A stretch of DNA of 64,000 bases from Streptomyces spectabilis (GTDB taxonomy: Bacteria > Actinomycetota > Actinomycetes > Streptomycetales > Streptomycetaceae), in assembly GCF_008704795.1 (NCBI RefSeq), contig NZ_CP023690.1:3606501-3670500 (forward strand), written 5' to 3'. A program made the position numbers and the translations under genes. Shown piece after piece: positions 55,662 to 64,000 of the stretch. The first letter of the stretch is position 1. Every line of letters starts with the position of its first letter. The notes under the pieces were generated by a model. That model saw nothing but the letters and a program-made list of their open reading frames with translations, did not search any database and had not been told where the DNA came from.

Positions 55662-58115
55662 TCAGGCCGAGGCCCGCAGCGCCGCCCGGGCCGGGAGGGC
55701 CGTGGCCAGGAGTCCCAGGAGGACCGCCGAGCCCGCGAAGGACGCGTACAGCAGCGGCGGGATGTACGGGGACTCGCCGGTGAGGCCCTTCATCATCGGC
55801 ACCAGCGTGGCCAGCGCGATGGCCGTGCCGATGATCACGCCCGCGCCGGTCACGAGCAGCGCCTCCCAGCGGATCATCCGCATGATCTGGCCGCGGGTCG
55901 AGCCGATCAGGCGCAGCATGCCGAGCTCGCGGCGGCGGTCGAGGACCGTCATCACCAGCGTGTTGACGGCGGCGACGGCCGCGAAGCCGCCGAGGACGGC
56001 CGCCATGACGCGGTTGGCCCAGGCGCCGACCTGCCGGTCGAGGGACTGGGCGGCGGTGTAGCCGTCCCGGTCCTCGACCGTGCCGAGGGACCGCAGCGCG
56101 GCCGTCGTGCCGCCCTTCGTCCAGATCTCCGTGTCGAGGGCGGCCGTGACGTGCCGGCGCACCTCGGCCGCGGGCAGCGTGACCTGGGACAGGCCGAGGC
56201 CCCGCTCGTACGTCGCCGCCACCGTCGGCCGGATCTTCGTGCCGTCGGGCAGGCGCAGCTCGACGCGGTCGCCGGTCTTCAGGTGTGCGGAGGTCGCGAG
56301 GTTCGCGTCCAGGCCGATCTCGCCCTCGCGGAGGGTCAGTTCGCCGCTCTTCACGTTCAGGTCCTGCACCTCGGCGAGGTCCGCGGCGGAGCCCGTGACG
56401 CCCTGGGCGGACGCGGTCTGCAGCCAGCGGTCGCCGCCGGAGCCCATGGGGATGAGGACGGACGTCTTCAACAGGCCGACCGCCGAGGTCACTTCGGGGG
56501 CCTCGGCCGCCTCGCGCACGGCGCCGGGGCCGAAGCCCGCGTCGGACGTGACGATGTGGTCGGCGGTGATGCCGTCCCGCTGCTGGTCCGCCGCCACCTT
56601 GTCCTCGCTGGTGTGCATGAAGACGAGCGTGGAGGCGAACGCCATGGCGAGCACGATCGGGGTGATGGCGGAGGCCAGCCTGCGGGCGTTGGAACGGGAG
56701 TTGGCGGCCGCCAGGGACGCGGAGGCGCCCGCGCCGCGCAGCGGCAGGCCGAAGAGGCCCGCGCAGCCGCGCGCCACCAGCGGGCCGAGCAGCGCCACGG
56801 CCAGCATGAACAGCATGACGACGCCGAGGGCCGCGTTCGCCGCGTCGTCGCCGGTCGCGGTGGCGGCGATCCGGGAGAGGACGATGCCGCCGACGGTCGC
56901 GGCGACGCCGAGCGGCGTCCGGATCCAGCCGGGCCGCAACCGCTCCACCGAGGCCTCGCTGAGGGCCTGGCCCGGCTTGATGCGGGAGGGGCGGCGCGCG
57001 GCCAGGTACCCGGCGAACAGGGCGGTGAGCACGGCCGTGCCCGCCGCGACGAGGAGCGGGATCCAGGACACGGCGAGGTCGACGGCCTCCGGGACGGCGC
57101 CGCGGTCCTTGAGCTGGCCGAACCACCAGCTCGCCAGGGCGATGCCGGGCAGGCAGCCGACGACGCCCGCGAGCGGAGCGACGAGCAGGGTCTCGGTGGC
57201 GATGGTGCGGCGCACCTGCCGGGGGGTCGTGCCGATCGCGCGCAGGAGGGCGAACTCCCGGGCCCGCTGGCCGACGGAGAGCGCGACGGTGCCCGCCGCG
57301 GTGAAGACGGCGACCAGCGCGGCGATGCCGCCGAAGGAGCCGCCGAGGCCGGTGAGCAGTTCCTCGGCGCCGACGAGCGAGGGGTCCTCGACGCCGCCGC
57401 GGTCCTCGCCCGTGTACACCTTCGCCTTGTCCCCGAGGGCCTTGGCGACCTGCGACTCCAGCGCCGCGTCGGTGACGCCGGCCTTGGGCAGGACCGCGAT
57501 CGCGTCGACGCGGCCCGGGTGCCCGGAGGCGCGGACCGCATCGGCGTCGCTGAACCAGACGGTGGGCCCGGCGGCGCCGCCGACCGTGCCGGACACGCGC
57601 ACGTGGCGCGGTCCGTCCGCCGTCGTCAGCGTCACGCGGTCGCCGACGCGGGCCCCGGTGCCCGCCAGGACCGCCTCGCCCGCGGCGGGCGCGCGGCCCG
57701 CCGTGAGCTTCTCGCCGGTGAAGGCGGTGGCGCCCCAGCCGTGCGCGGTCAGGGCCTTGTCGCCGCCCTTCGCCGCGAGCGCGACGGGGAAGGTGACGTC
57801 CGCGACGGCCGTGCGCGCGCCGGGCACCGCCGCGGCCTTCGCCAGGAGGGAGCCGTCCAGGCGGGCGCGGTCCGGGACGGGCTCGGTGGAGGCGCTGTCG
57901 CCGCTGCCGTAGTGGACCCGCTGGTCGGCGGCGGCCACGACGGGCGCGTCCGCGTAACGGGCGGGCGGCACGGAGGCGCGCAGGCCCGTCTCCAGGAGGA
58001 TGCCGCAGGCGGACACGATCAGCGACGCCATCATCAGCGCGACGAACGTGCCCACGAACGCGGCGGGTTTGAAACGGACGGCCGCGCGGGCCAGGCCGTT
58101 CGGGACGAAGCTCAT
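55662..58115 (-). CDS. FtsX-type ABC transporter permease
   Basis: 817 residues from ATG 58115, overlapping the ATPase stop by four bases (ATGA). Two FtsX/MacB modules are visible. Each begins with a helix near the N-terminus or the middle, has a periplasmic domain, then 'REFALLRAIGTTPRQVRRTI' or 'RRELGMLRLIGSTRGQIMRM' (the coupling helix motif) and the remaining helices. Such transporters export lipids, peptides or antibiotics. It is the partner of the ATPase at 58112. Confidence 0.92.
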   Translation of the reverse strand: MSFVPNGLARAAVRFKPAAFVGTFVALMMASLIVSACGILLETGLRASVPPARYADAPVVAAADQRVHYGSGDSASTEPVPDRARLDGSLLAKAAAVPGARTAVADVTFPVALAAKGGDKALTAHGWGATAFTGEKLTAGRAPAAGEAVLAGTGARVGDRVTLTTADGPRHVRVSGTVGGAAGPTVWFSDADAVRASGHPGRVDAIAVLPKAGVTDAALESQVAKALGDKAKVYTGEDRGGVEDPSLVGAEELLTGLGGSFGGIAALVAVFTAAGTVALSVGQRAREFALLRAIGTTPRQVRRTIATETLLVAPLAGVVGCLPGIALASWWFGQLKDRGAVPEAVDLAVSWIPLLVAAGTAVLTALFAGYLAARRPSRIKPGQALSEASVERLRPGWIRTPLGVAATVGGIVLSRIAATATGDDAANAALGVVMLFMLAVALLGPLVARGCAGLFGLPLRGAGASASLAAANSRSNARRLASAITPIVLAMAFASTLVFMHTSEDKVAADQQRDGITADHIVTSDAGFGPGAVREAAEAPEVTSAVGLLKTSVLIPMGSGGDRWLQTASAQGVTGSAADLAEVQDLNVKSGELTLREGEIGLDANLATSAHLKTGDRVELRLPDGTKIRPTVAATYERGLGLSQVTLPAAEVRRHVTAALDTEIWTKGGTTAALRSLGTVEDRDGYTAAQSLDRQVGAWANRVMAAVLGGFAAVAAVNTLVMTVLDRRRELGMLRLIGSTRGQIMRMIRWEALLVTGAGVIIGTAIALATLVPMMKGLTGESPYIPPLLYASFAGSAVLLGLLATALPARAALRASA

Positions 58116-58957
58116 GCCGCCGCCGCTCCCGCGTACGTGGGCGCGGCGGCGGGCACGGTGAGCGCGCGCATCCGGTCCGTGATCAGCGCGGCCGACGCGC
58201 CCTCCAGGCGGTCGACGATCGCGCCGTCGGCCAGGAACAGCGTGCGGTCCGCGTACGCGGCGGCGGCCGGGTCGTGGGTGACCATCACCACGGTGGCGCC
58301 CATGCCGTCGACGGCAGAGCGCAGCAGGCCGAGGATCTCCGCGGCCGTGGTGGTGTCCAGGGCGCCCGTCGGCTCGTCGGCGAACACCACGTCCGGCTCG
58401 GTCACCAGGGCGCGGGCGATCGCGACGCGCTGCTGCTGGCCGCCGGAGAGCTGGCCGGGGCGGCGCCTGCCCTTGTCGCCGAGGCCCACGCGGGCCAGCA
58501 CGTCGGCGGCCTTGCGGTGGTCGGGGCGGTGGCCCGCGAGGCGCATCGGCAGGAGGACGTTCTGCTCGACGGTGAGCGAGGGCAGCAGGTTGAAGGCCTG
58601 GAACACGAAGCCCAGGCGGGTGCGGCGCAGGGCCGTCAGCTTGTTCTCGCCCATGCCGGTGATCTCGGTGCCGCCGAGGTGGACCGTGCCGCCGGTGGGG
58701 CGGTCCAGGCCCGCCGCGCACTGCAGGAACGTGGACTTGCCGGAGCCCGAGGGGCCCATCACGGCGGTGAAGCTGCCGCGGGGCAGGGCGAGGTCCACGC
58801 CGCGCAGGGCGTGTACGGCGCGGGTGCCGCGGCCGTACTGGCGGCGGACGCCGCGCAGCTCCACCGCCCAGTCGGCCGGGGCGGTGTGCGGTGCCCTCTG
58901 CTCGGGGGCGGGGGGTGCGCTCCGCTCGCCCCGCTGCCTCTTCCTGCGCAGCCCCAT
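58112..58957 (-). CDS. ABC transporter ATP-binding protein (MacB/LolD type)
   Basis: 281 residues. Walker A 'GPSGSGKSTFLQ', signature 'LSGGQQQRVAIARAL', Walker B 'VVFADEPTGALD' and the switch His in 'VMVTHDPAAAAYADR'. The first about 28 residues are a basic extension and the C-terminus is Ala-rich. It is in an operon with the FtsX-type permease. Confidence 0.95.
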   Translation of the reverse strand: MGLRRKRQRGERSAPPAPEQRAPHTAPADWAVELRGVRRQYGRGTRAVHALRGVDLALPRGSFTAVMGPSGSGKSTFLQCAAGLDRPTGGTVHLGGTEITGMGENKLTALRRTRLGFVFQAFNLLPSLTVEQNVLLPMRLAGHRPDHRKAADVLARVGLGDKGRRRPGQLSGGQQQRVAIARALVTEPDVVFADEPTGALDTTTAAEILGLLRSAVDGMGATVVMVTHDPAAAAYADRTLFLADGAIVDRLEGASAALITDRMRALTVPAAAPTYAGAAAA

Positions 58958-59098
58958 GGCTTGCCCAGCCCTTCCGTAGTCCTGTCCGTGCTCGATGCAT
59001 CGAACCTACGGATCCGGGGGTGGGCCGGGCCATGAGGTGCACCGGCGAATAGAGGGTGGGGTTTCCCCCACCTGCCCCAGCCTTTTCGGCGCTCCGCG

Positions 59099-59124
59099 CC
59101 TCGTCCTCAAACGCCGGACGGGCT
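59099..59124. repeat. Single dispersed intergenic repeat (reverse orientation)
   Basis: CCTCGTCCTCAAACGCCGGA and the following CGGGCT, the reverse complement of the AGCCCGTCCGGCGTTTGAGG family, upstream of the ABC operon. Confidence 0.7.
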
Positions 59125-59250
59125 GAATATCACCTCGGCCGAGCACCGAACGACAACGTGCAAGCCGCTAGGTCGGGGCCGGGCCGGGGCGCTGGGGCAG
59201 GTACGGGTGGGCGGGTGGGAGAGAGGGCGGTTCGGGGCCCAGGGGCCAGG

Positions 59251-60435
59251 TCAGGCGTCGCGGCAGAGGAGCAGGAGCGCCCTGTCGTCGTTGACGTCCT
59301 TGGCCACGGCCTCGATGAGGTGCCACGCGGCCCCGTGGAAGCCCCCGGCCACGTACCGGTCGGCCTCACCGGTGAGGCGGTCGATGCCCTCGCCGATGTC
59401 GCGGTCGGCGGTCTCGACGATGCCGTCGGTGAACAGCATCAGGACGTCGCCGGGGCGCAAGGACCCCTTGACGGGGTCGAACTGGGCGCCGTCGTAGACG
59501 CCGAGGAGGGGGCCCTCCCCCGCCTTCTCCTCCCAGCGCCCCGTCCCCGCGCTGAGCTGGAGCGCGGGCAGGTGCCCCGCGGAGAGCAGCTCGTAGTCGC
59601 CGGTCTCCAGGTCGAGGACGAGGTGGATGGACGTGGCGAAGCCCTCGTCCCAGTCCTGGCGGAGCAGATAGCCGTTGGCGGCGGGCAGGAAGGCGTGCGG
59701 CGGCAGCGAGCCGAGCAGGCCGCCGAAGGCGCCGGACAGGAGCAGGGCCCTGGACCCGGCGTCCATGCCCTTGCCTGAGACGTCCGTGAGGACGACCTCC
59801 AGGGTGCGGCCGCCGTTGGTGCGGGCGGCCACGACGAAGTCGCCGGAGAAGGACTGCCCGCCCGCGGGGCGCAGGGCCATCTCGCGGTGCCAGCCGCGCG
59901 GCAGCTTCGGCAGCTTGCTCTGCACGCGGATGCGCTCGCGCAGGTCGAAGAGCATCGTTCCGCCGCCGCGCCACGGCACGCCGACCCGGCTGCGGAACTG
60001 GGCGATGAGCAGGCCGAAGAACCCGCAGGCGGCGACGGTCAGGACGGTGCCGGGAGTCACCCGCGCCGGGCCCTCGGTGTAGGGCCCGAGCCGGGCGGAC
60101 TCCACGATGAGGGCGGCCGCGGACGCGGCGTACAGACCGAGGAGGCTGGAGGGCCTCAGCAGCAGCCCGCCCGCGACGATCGGCAGGACGAGGACGGAGG
60201 GCGAGAACCACACCGGGTTGACGATCGTGCAGACGGTGATCACCGGCACGGTCAGGAGCAGCGCGGCGAGCGCCACCCAGTCCGAGCCGTCGCCCCGGAA
60301 GTAGTCCACCCCGGATTTGCGCAGGCCTATGCGGGCCCGGTGCAGTCGCTTCTTCATCCGGGCCGGGAACGTCTCGGCTGCGGCGCGCCGCTCACGCGGG
60401 GTGCGCCGCTCGCGCCTGTCTCGTCGTACCGCCAT
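59251..60435 (-). CDS. SpoIIE/PP2C-type membrane phosphatase
   Basis: 394 residues. A basic N-terminus precedes three or four transmembrane helices (about 52-145), then the SpoIIE domain (about 180-390) with metal-binding 'SFSGDFVVAA', 'LTDVSGKGMDA', 'SAGHLPALQL' and 'LMLFTDGIVET'. Such enzymes dephosphorylate anti-anti-sigma factors. The partner is not in this window. Confidence 0.92.
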   Translation of the reverse strand: MAVRRDRRERRTPRERRAAAETFPARMKKRLHRARIGLRKSGVDYFRGDGSDWVALAALLLTVPVITVCTIVNPVWFSPSVLVLPIVAGGLLLRPSSLLGLYAASAAALIVESARLGPYTEGPARVTPGTVLTVAACGFFGLLIAQFRSRVGVPWRGGGTMLFDLRERIRVQSKLPKLPRGWHREMALRPAGGQSFSGDFVVAARTNGGRTLEVVLTDVSGKGMDAGSRALLLSGAFGGLLGSLPPHAFLPAANGYLLRQDWDEGFATSIHLVLDLETGDYELLSAGHLPALQLSAGTGRWEEKAGEGPLLGVYDGAQFDPVKGSLRPGDVLMLFTDGIVETADRDIGEGIDRLTGEADRYVAGGFHGAAWHLIEAVAKDVNDDRALLLLCRDA

Positions 60436-60599
60436 TGCTCGTGGACCCTATCCACCGGGCCAGGCGCTTCGCACGGGAGGTACCTCTTGTCCCCCTTCAG
60501 GGGCACCTCGCCCGTATCTCCGCTCCCAGCGTCCACACGCGCGTTCCGGTACGCGGAAAACGAGTCGCCGCGCCCCAGGAGCCCTGGTAGGCATGGCAT

Positions 60600-61835
60600 A
60601 TGACAGCAGAATTGCGGGAGTTGGGCCAGAGCGATTGGGACCGCTGGTACGGAACGCTGGAGCGGGCCTTCGGCGGGCTCCACGAGGCGCCGGAGGAGCG
60701 CGAGCTGTGGGACGCGCTGACGGAGTGCGACCGCTCCCTCGGACTCTGGGACGGCGAGGAGTGCGTCGGCACGGCCGGGGCCTTCAGCTTCCGCATGACG
60801 GTGCCGGGCGGGGCCCTGGTGGACACGGCGGGCGTCACGATGGTGAGCGTGGCGGCCACGCACCGCCGCCGCGGCCTGCTGACCTCGATGATGCGTCGGC
60901 AACTCGACGACCTGCGCGAGCGCGGGGACGCCCTCGCGGTCCTGACGGTCTCCGAGCCCGCGATCTACGGCCGCTTCGGGTACGGCGTGGCGACCTGGTC
61001 GCTCCGGGCGTCGATCGACACGACGCGGGTGCGCCTCACGGTGCCCGAGGGCACGGACGAGGTGCGGCTGCGGTACGCGGTGCCGGCCGAGGTCACCGAT
61101 GCCTGTGAGGCGGTGTACGCGCGCGTGGTGCCCGGCCGTCCCGGCATGTTGGCGCGGCAGCCGGGCTGGGAGCGCCTTCCGGTCCTCGACCCGGAGCGGG
61201 ACCGCGACGGCGCCTCGCCGTTGCAGTGCGTGCTCGCGGAGCGCGCCGGTGAGGTCATCGGGTACGCGTACTTCGCGGTCAAGCCCGACTGGGACGCGCG
61301 GGGCCCGCAGGGCGTGGTCCTGGTGCGCGCCGTGGAGGCCCTGGACCCGGCGGCGTACGCGGCGCTGTGGCGCTTCCTCTGCGACATCGACCTGACCTCG
61401 CGGATCGAGGCGCTCAACCGCCCGGTGGACGACCCGCTGCTGCACCTCGTGTCGGACGTGCGGCGGTGCGGCCTCGTGACGCGGGACTCGCTGCACCTGC
61501 GTCTGGTGGAGGTCGGCGCGGCCCTGGAGGCGCGCGCGTACCGGACGCCGGTGGACGTGGTCCTGGACGTCGCGGACGCGTTCTGTCCGTGGAACGAGGG
61601 GCGCTGGCGGCTCACGGGCGACCCGAAGGGCGCCTCCTGCAAGCGCGTCGACGACGACGCGCCCGCCGACCTCGCCCTGTCCGTGCGCGAGCTGGGCTCG
61701 GCGTATCTGGGCGGCGTGTCCCTCGCGGAGCTGGCCTGGGCGGGCCGGGTGCGGGAGCTGCGTCCCGGCGCCCTGGCGGAGGCGAGCCTCGCCTTCGGCT
61801 CCGGGGCCGCGCCCTGGCTGCCCCACCCGTTCTAG
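60600..61835 (+). CDS. Eis-like GNAT N-acetyltransferase
   Basis: 411 residues from ATG 60600. The acetyl-CoA loop is 'VSVAATHRRRGLLTSMMRRQ', preceded by 'VDTAGVTMVS' and followed by the second GNAT half and an SCP2-like C-terminal domain. The protein ends in Phe ('LPHPF'), matching Eis enzymes, whose C-terminal carboxylate takes part in catalysis. Eis proteins acetylate aminoglycosides and other amines; the substrate here is open. It is convergent with nei, overlapping by four bases. Confidence 0.9.
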   Translation: MTAELRELGQSDWDRWYGTLERAFGGLHEAPEERELWDALTECDRSLGLWDGEECVGTAGAFSFRMTVPGGALVDTAGVTMVSVAATHRRRGLLTSMMRRQLDDLRERGDALAVLTVSEPAIYGRFGYGVATWSLRASIDTTRVRLTVPEGTDEVRLRYAVPAEVTDACEAVYARVVPGRPGMLARQPGWERLPVLDPERDRDGASPLQCVLAERAGEVIGYAYFAVKPDWDARGPQGVVLVRAVEALDPAAYAALWRFLCDIDLTSRIEALNRPVDDPLLHLVSDVRRCGLVTRDSLHLRLVEVGAALEARAYRTPVDVVLDVADAFCPWNEGRWRLTGDPKGASCKRVDDDAPADLALSVRELGSAYLGGVSLAELAWAGRVRELRPGALAEASLAFGSGAAPWLPHPF

Positions 61836-62665
61836 GACGGCGCGCCGCCCCCGCGCTGGCACTTCGGGCACCAGAACAAGTTGCGGGCGGCGAGATCGGC
61901 GGTGCGGATCTCGCCGCCACAGATGTGGCAGGCCATCCGGGCTCTGCGGTACACGTACACCTCGCCGCCGTGGTCGTCCACGCGCGGCGGGCGGCCCATC
62001 GCCTCGGGGGTGTGCTCGGGCCGCACGGTGTCGATGCGGTTGTTGCGCACGCCCTCGCGCATCAGGTCCACCAGGTCCGCCCAGATCGCCGTCCACTGGC
62101 GGTGCGTGAGGTCCTTGCCGGGCGTGTACGGGTCGATGCCGTGGCGGAAGAGGACCTCGGCCCGGTAGACGTTGCCGACGCCCGCGATGACCTTCTGGTC
62201 GAGCAGGAGGGCGGCGATGGTGGTGCGGCTGCGGGAGACGCGGCGCCAGGCCCGGTCCGGGTCGTTCTCGCCGTCCTGGGGGCGCAGCGGGTCCGGGCCG
62301 AGGCGGGCGTGTATCTCCTGCTTCTCGCCGTCGGTGATCAGCGCGCAGGTGGTGGGGCCGCGGAGGTCGCTGTAGTGGGTGCCGTTCGCCAGGCGGAGGC
62401 GGACCGTGTCGGTGGGGGGCGGGGCGGGGGCGTCGCCGAAGGCGTACTTGCCGAACAGGCCCAGGTGGATGTGGATCCAGCCGGTCACGGCGAAGCCGAG
62501 GAAGAGGTGCTTGCCGTGCGCTTCGGCGGTCTCCAGGGGCTGGCCGGTCACGAGGGCGGCGCCGTCGGAGAACTTGCCCTGGGGGCTGGTGGCCCGCACG
62601 GGGTGCCCCTGGAACCGGCTCCGGTGATCGGCCGCGAGCCGGTGGATGGTGTGCCCTTCCGGCAC
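61832..62665 (-). CDS. nei: Fpg/Nei-family DNA glycosylase
   Basis: 277 residues. It begins MPEGHTIHRLA, where Pro2 and Glu3 are the catalytic pair of the family (Pro after Met removal), with Lys in 'AHGKHLFLGF'. The H2TH motif is around 'QKVIAGVGNVYRAEVLF'. The zinc finger is CHICGG ... CPKCQR. It removes oxidised bases and cuts the backbone. The Gly-His-Thr after PE marks the Nei (endonuclease VIII) group of actinobacteria rather than Fpg. Confidence 0.92.
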   Translation of the reverse strand: MPEGHTIHRLAADHRSRFQGHPVRATSPQGKFSDGAALVTGQPLETAEAHGKHLFLGFAVTGWIHIHLGLFGKYAFGDAPAPPPTDTVRLRLANGTHYSDLRGPTTCALITDGEKQEIHARLGPDPLRPQDGENDPDRAWRRVSRSRTTIAALLLDQKVIAGVGNVYRAEVLFRHGIDPYTPGKDLTHRQWTAIWADLVDLMREGVRNNRIDTVRPEHTPEAMGRPPRVDDHGGEVYVYRRARMACHICGGEIRTADLAARNLFWCPKCQRGGGAPS

Positions 62666-62698
62666 GGTGTCGCCTCCTGTCGGGGGCCCTCACGGGCG

Positions 62699-62743
62699 GC
62701 GCCCCGGACCCGCCCCGGAACGTCGGGGGTGGGTCCGGGGCGC
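62699..62743. terminator. Hairpin after rpiB
   Basis: GCGCCCCGGACCC and GGGTCCGGGGCGC form a 13-bp perfect stem, just past the rpiB stop and before the nei start region. Confidence 0.75.
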
Positions 62744-62754
62744 CCCGCGACGGG

Positions 62755-63240
62755 TCAGGCCTGCGGGTGGTGGGGCGGGATCGGGGGCAGCTCGCCCGAG
62801 GTCTCGTAGCGCGCCAGCATCTTGATGCGGCGGGTGTGCCGCTCCTCACCGGAGTACGGCGTGGCGAGGAAGATCTCGACGAACTTGGTCGCCTCCTCCT
62901 CGGTGTGCATCCGCCCGCCGATGGAGATCACGTTCGCGTCGTTGTGCTCGCGCCCGAGCGCCGCCGTCTGCTCGCTCCAGGCCAGGGCCGCCCGTACGCC
63001 CTTCACCTTGTTCGCGGCGATCTGCTCCCCGTTGCCGGAGCCGCCGATGACGATGCCGAGGGACTCGGGGTCCGCGGCCGTCCGCTCCGCGGCGCGGAGG
63101 CAGAAGGGCGGGTAGTCGTCCTGGGCGTCGTAGAGGTGGGGCCCGCAGTCGACGGGCTCGTGGCCGTGGGCCTTGAGCCATTCGACGAGGTGGTTCTTGA
63201 GTTCGTAACCGGCATGATCGGAGCCGAGGTACACGCGCAT
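62755..63240 (-). CDS. rpiB: Ribose-5-phosphate isomerase B
   Basis: 161 residues from ATG 63240; the frame is open further but unsupported. Signatures are 'YLGSDHAGYELKNHL', 'CGPHLYDAQDDYPPF', 'IGGSGNGEQIAANKV' and 'NDANVISIGGRM'. The actinobacterial form has Ser in place of the catalytic Cys of E. coli RpiB ('GGSGNGEQ') and uses the following Glu. It belongs to the pentose phosphate pathway. Confidence 0.95.
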   Translation of the reverse strand: MRVYLGSDHAGYELKNHLVEWLKAHGHEPVDCGPHLYDAQDDYPPFCLRAAERTAADPESLGIVIGGSGNGEQIAANKVKGVRAALAWSEQTAALGREHNDANVISIGGRMHTEEEATKFVEIFLATPYSGEERHTRRIKMLARYETSGELPPIPPHHPQA

Positions 63241-63478
63241 GGGACCGAGTGTGGCATGCGCGGCGCCGTGCGCCGCCGCGGGGCCGGTCCTCGGCGCCCG
63301 CCCAGGGCTCTTCGGCCGCCGATTGGTGCAGGCCAATGCGGGTGTCCGGTCATCGTCAGTGACCGATCGTTCACTCTCCATTCCGCTGAATACAACGATC
63401 CGGAGACGGGCCTTTCGTCCCGTACGCCCATGCGCTTTTAATGCGGAAGCTCTTGCCCGTGAACCAAAGGATCTGCCT

Positions 63479-64000
63479 ATGACCTCGCAACCGTCCCTTG
63501 CGAAGGAAGACAGCACCCCCAGCGGGCCCGTGAAATCCCAGCCGGGGAGCGGGAACGGCGACGGTGACGGCCTCAAGGCCGGTCTCAAGAACCGCCATCT
63601 GTCCATGATCGCCATCGGTGGCGTGATCGGAGCGGGTCTGTTCGTCGGGTCCGCCTCCGGCATCAAGGCCGCGGGCCCCGCGATCCTGGTGTCGTACGCG
63701 CTCGTGGGCACCATGGTCGTGCTCGTGATGCGGATGCTCGGCGAGATGGCCGCGGCGCGGCCGTCCTCCGGTTCCTTCTCGGCCTACGCCGACCAGGCCC
63801 TCGGGCGCTGGGCGGGCTTCACCATCGGCTGGCTGTACTGGTTCTTCTGGGTCGTGGTGCTCGCCGTCGAGGCGACCGCCGGTGCCGTGATCCTCAACGA
63901 GTGGGTGCCCGCGGTTCCGCAGTGGGGCTGGGCGCTCATCGTGATGGTGGTGCTCACCGCCACCAACCTGGTCTCGGTCGGCTCCTACGGCGAGTTCGAG
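63479..64000 (+). CDS. Amino-acid permease (APC superfamily), 3' end outside window
   Basis: 174 codons from ATG 63479 (AAAGGA upstream) to the edge, still open. The N-terminus is a polar tail of about 30 residues, then 'GLKNRHLSMIAIGGVIGAGLFVGS' is the first helix with the Gly-rich substrate-binding break, followed by 'GPAILVSYALVGTMVVLVMR' and 'SGSFSAYADQALGRWAGFTIGW'. This matches the GABA/aromatic amino-acid permease family. The substrate cannot be told from this part. Confidence 0.93.
   Translation, partial: MTSQPSLAKEDSTPSGPVKSQPGSGNGDGDGLKAGLKNRHLSMIAIGGVIGAGLFVGSASGIKAAGPAILVSYALVGTMVVLVMRMLGEMAAARPSSGSFSAYADQALGRWAGFTIGWLYWFFWVVVLAVEATAGAVILNEWVPAVPQWGWALIVMVVLTATNLVSVGSYGEFE

Overview
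The window comes from a high-GC actinobacterium, almost certainly Streptomyces. The gene order rne, radical-SAM pair, rodA-mrdA-mreDCB, ndk, folC, valS, clpX-clpP2-clpP1-tig, tRNA genes, nei and rpiB matches the conserved core of Streptomyces chromosomes, and the start codons, spacing and base composition agree. I cannot name the species.

Layout: (1) 1-7.2 kb: a secreted phospholipase-D-like gene cut by the window edge, RNase E/G with very long Ala/Arg-rich arms, the TIGR03936-type radical-SAM-linked protein and a repetitive tryptophan-rich membrane protein. (2) 7.29-20.48 kb: a roughly 13.2 kb integrative element inserted in the last codons of the TIGR03960-type radical SAM gene. It is bounded by an 18-bp direct repeat and carries its own version of the gene's 3' end, so the host gene stays full length while the old tail is left stranded at the far left. 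It encodes a large serine integrase, a RepSA-like initiator, an FtsK/TraB-like translocase, an SCO3933-type protein, a KorSA/GntR-type repressor with a repeated operator, a large palindrome, an ATPase/HTH-TPR regulatory pair and a lower-GC cargo. The cargo is a caspase-like protease with two DnaX (tau) C-terminal-like domains, preceded by a small EACC1-like protein. (3) 20.4-34.6 kb: radical SAM gene, CYTH-CHAD protein, the cell-shape cluster rodA/mrdA/mreD/mreC/mreB, ndk, a DUF4233 protein, folC and a second, oppositely oriented MreB-like gene. (4) 34.7-41.3 kb: an unpaired histidine kinase, a membrane protein, a complete two-component system, and a UDP-GlcNAc 2-epimerase plus membrane glycosyltransferase pair. 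(5) 41.4-51.2 kb: valS, two small envelope genes, clpX, clpP2, clpP1, trigger factor, tRNA-Pro and tRNA-Gly. (6) 51.3-64 kb: Ser/Thr kinase with a beta-propeller ectodomain, small membrane protein, acyltransferase, FtsX-type ABC exporter, SpoIIE-type phosphatase, Eis-like acetyltransferase, Nei-type glycosylase, rpiB and the start of an amino-acid permease.

The element is the most interesting part. It combines the replication and transfer module of actinomycete integrative elements (RepSA, TraB, KorSA) with a serine rather than tyrosine integrase, targets a protein-coding gene without destroying it, and carries a two-gene caspase system whose protease has replication-clamp-loader-derived domains. 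I infer a conflict or cell-suicide module that may sense or act at the replisome; this is a hypothesis from domain content and context only.
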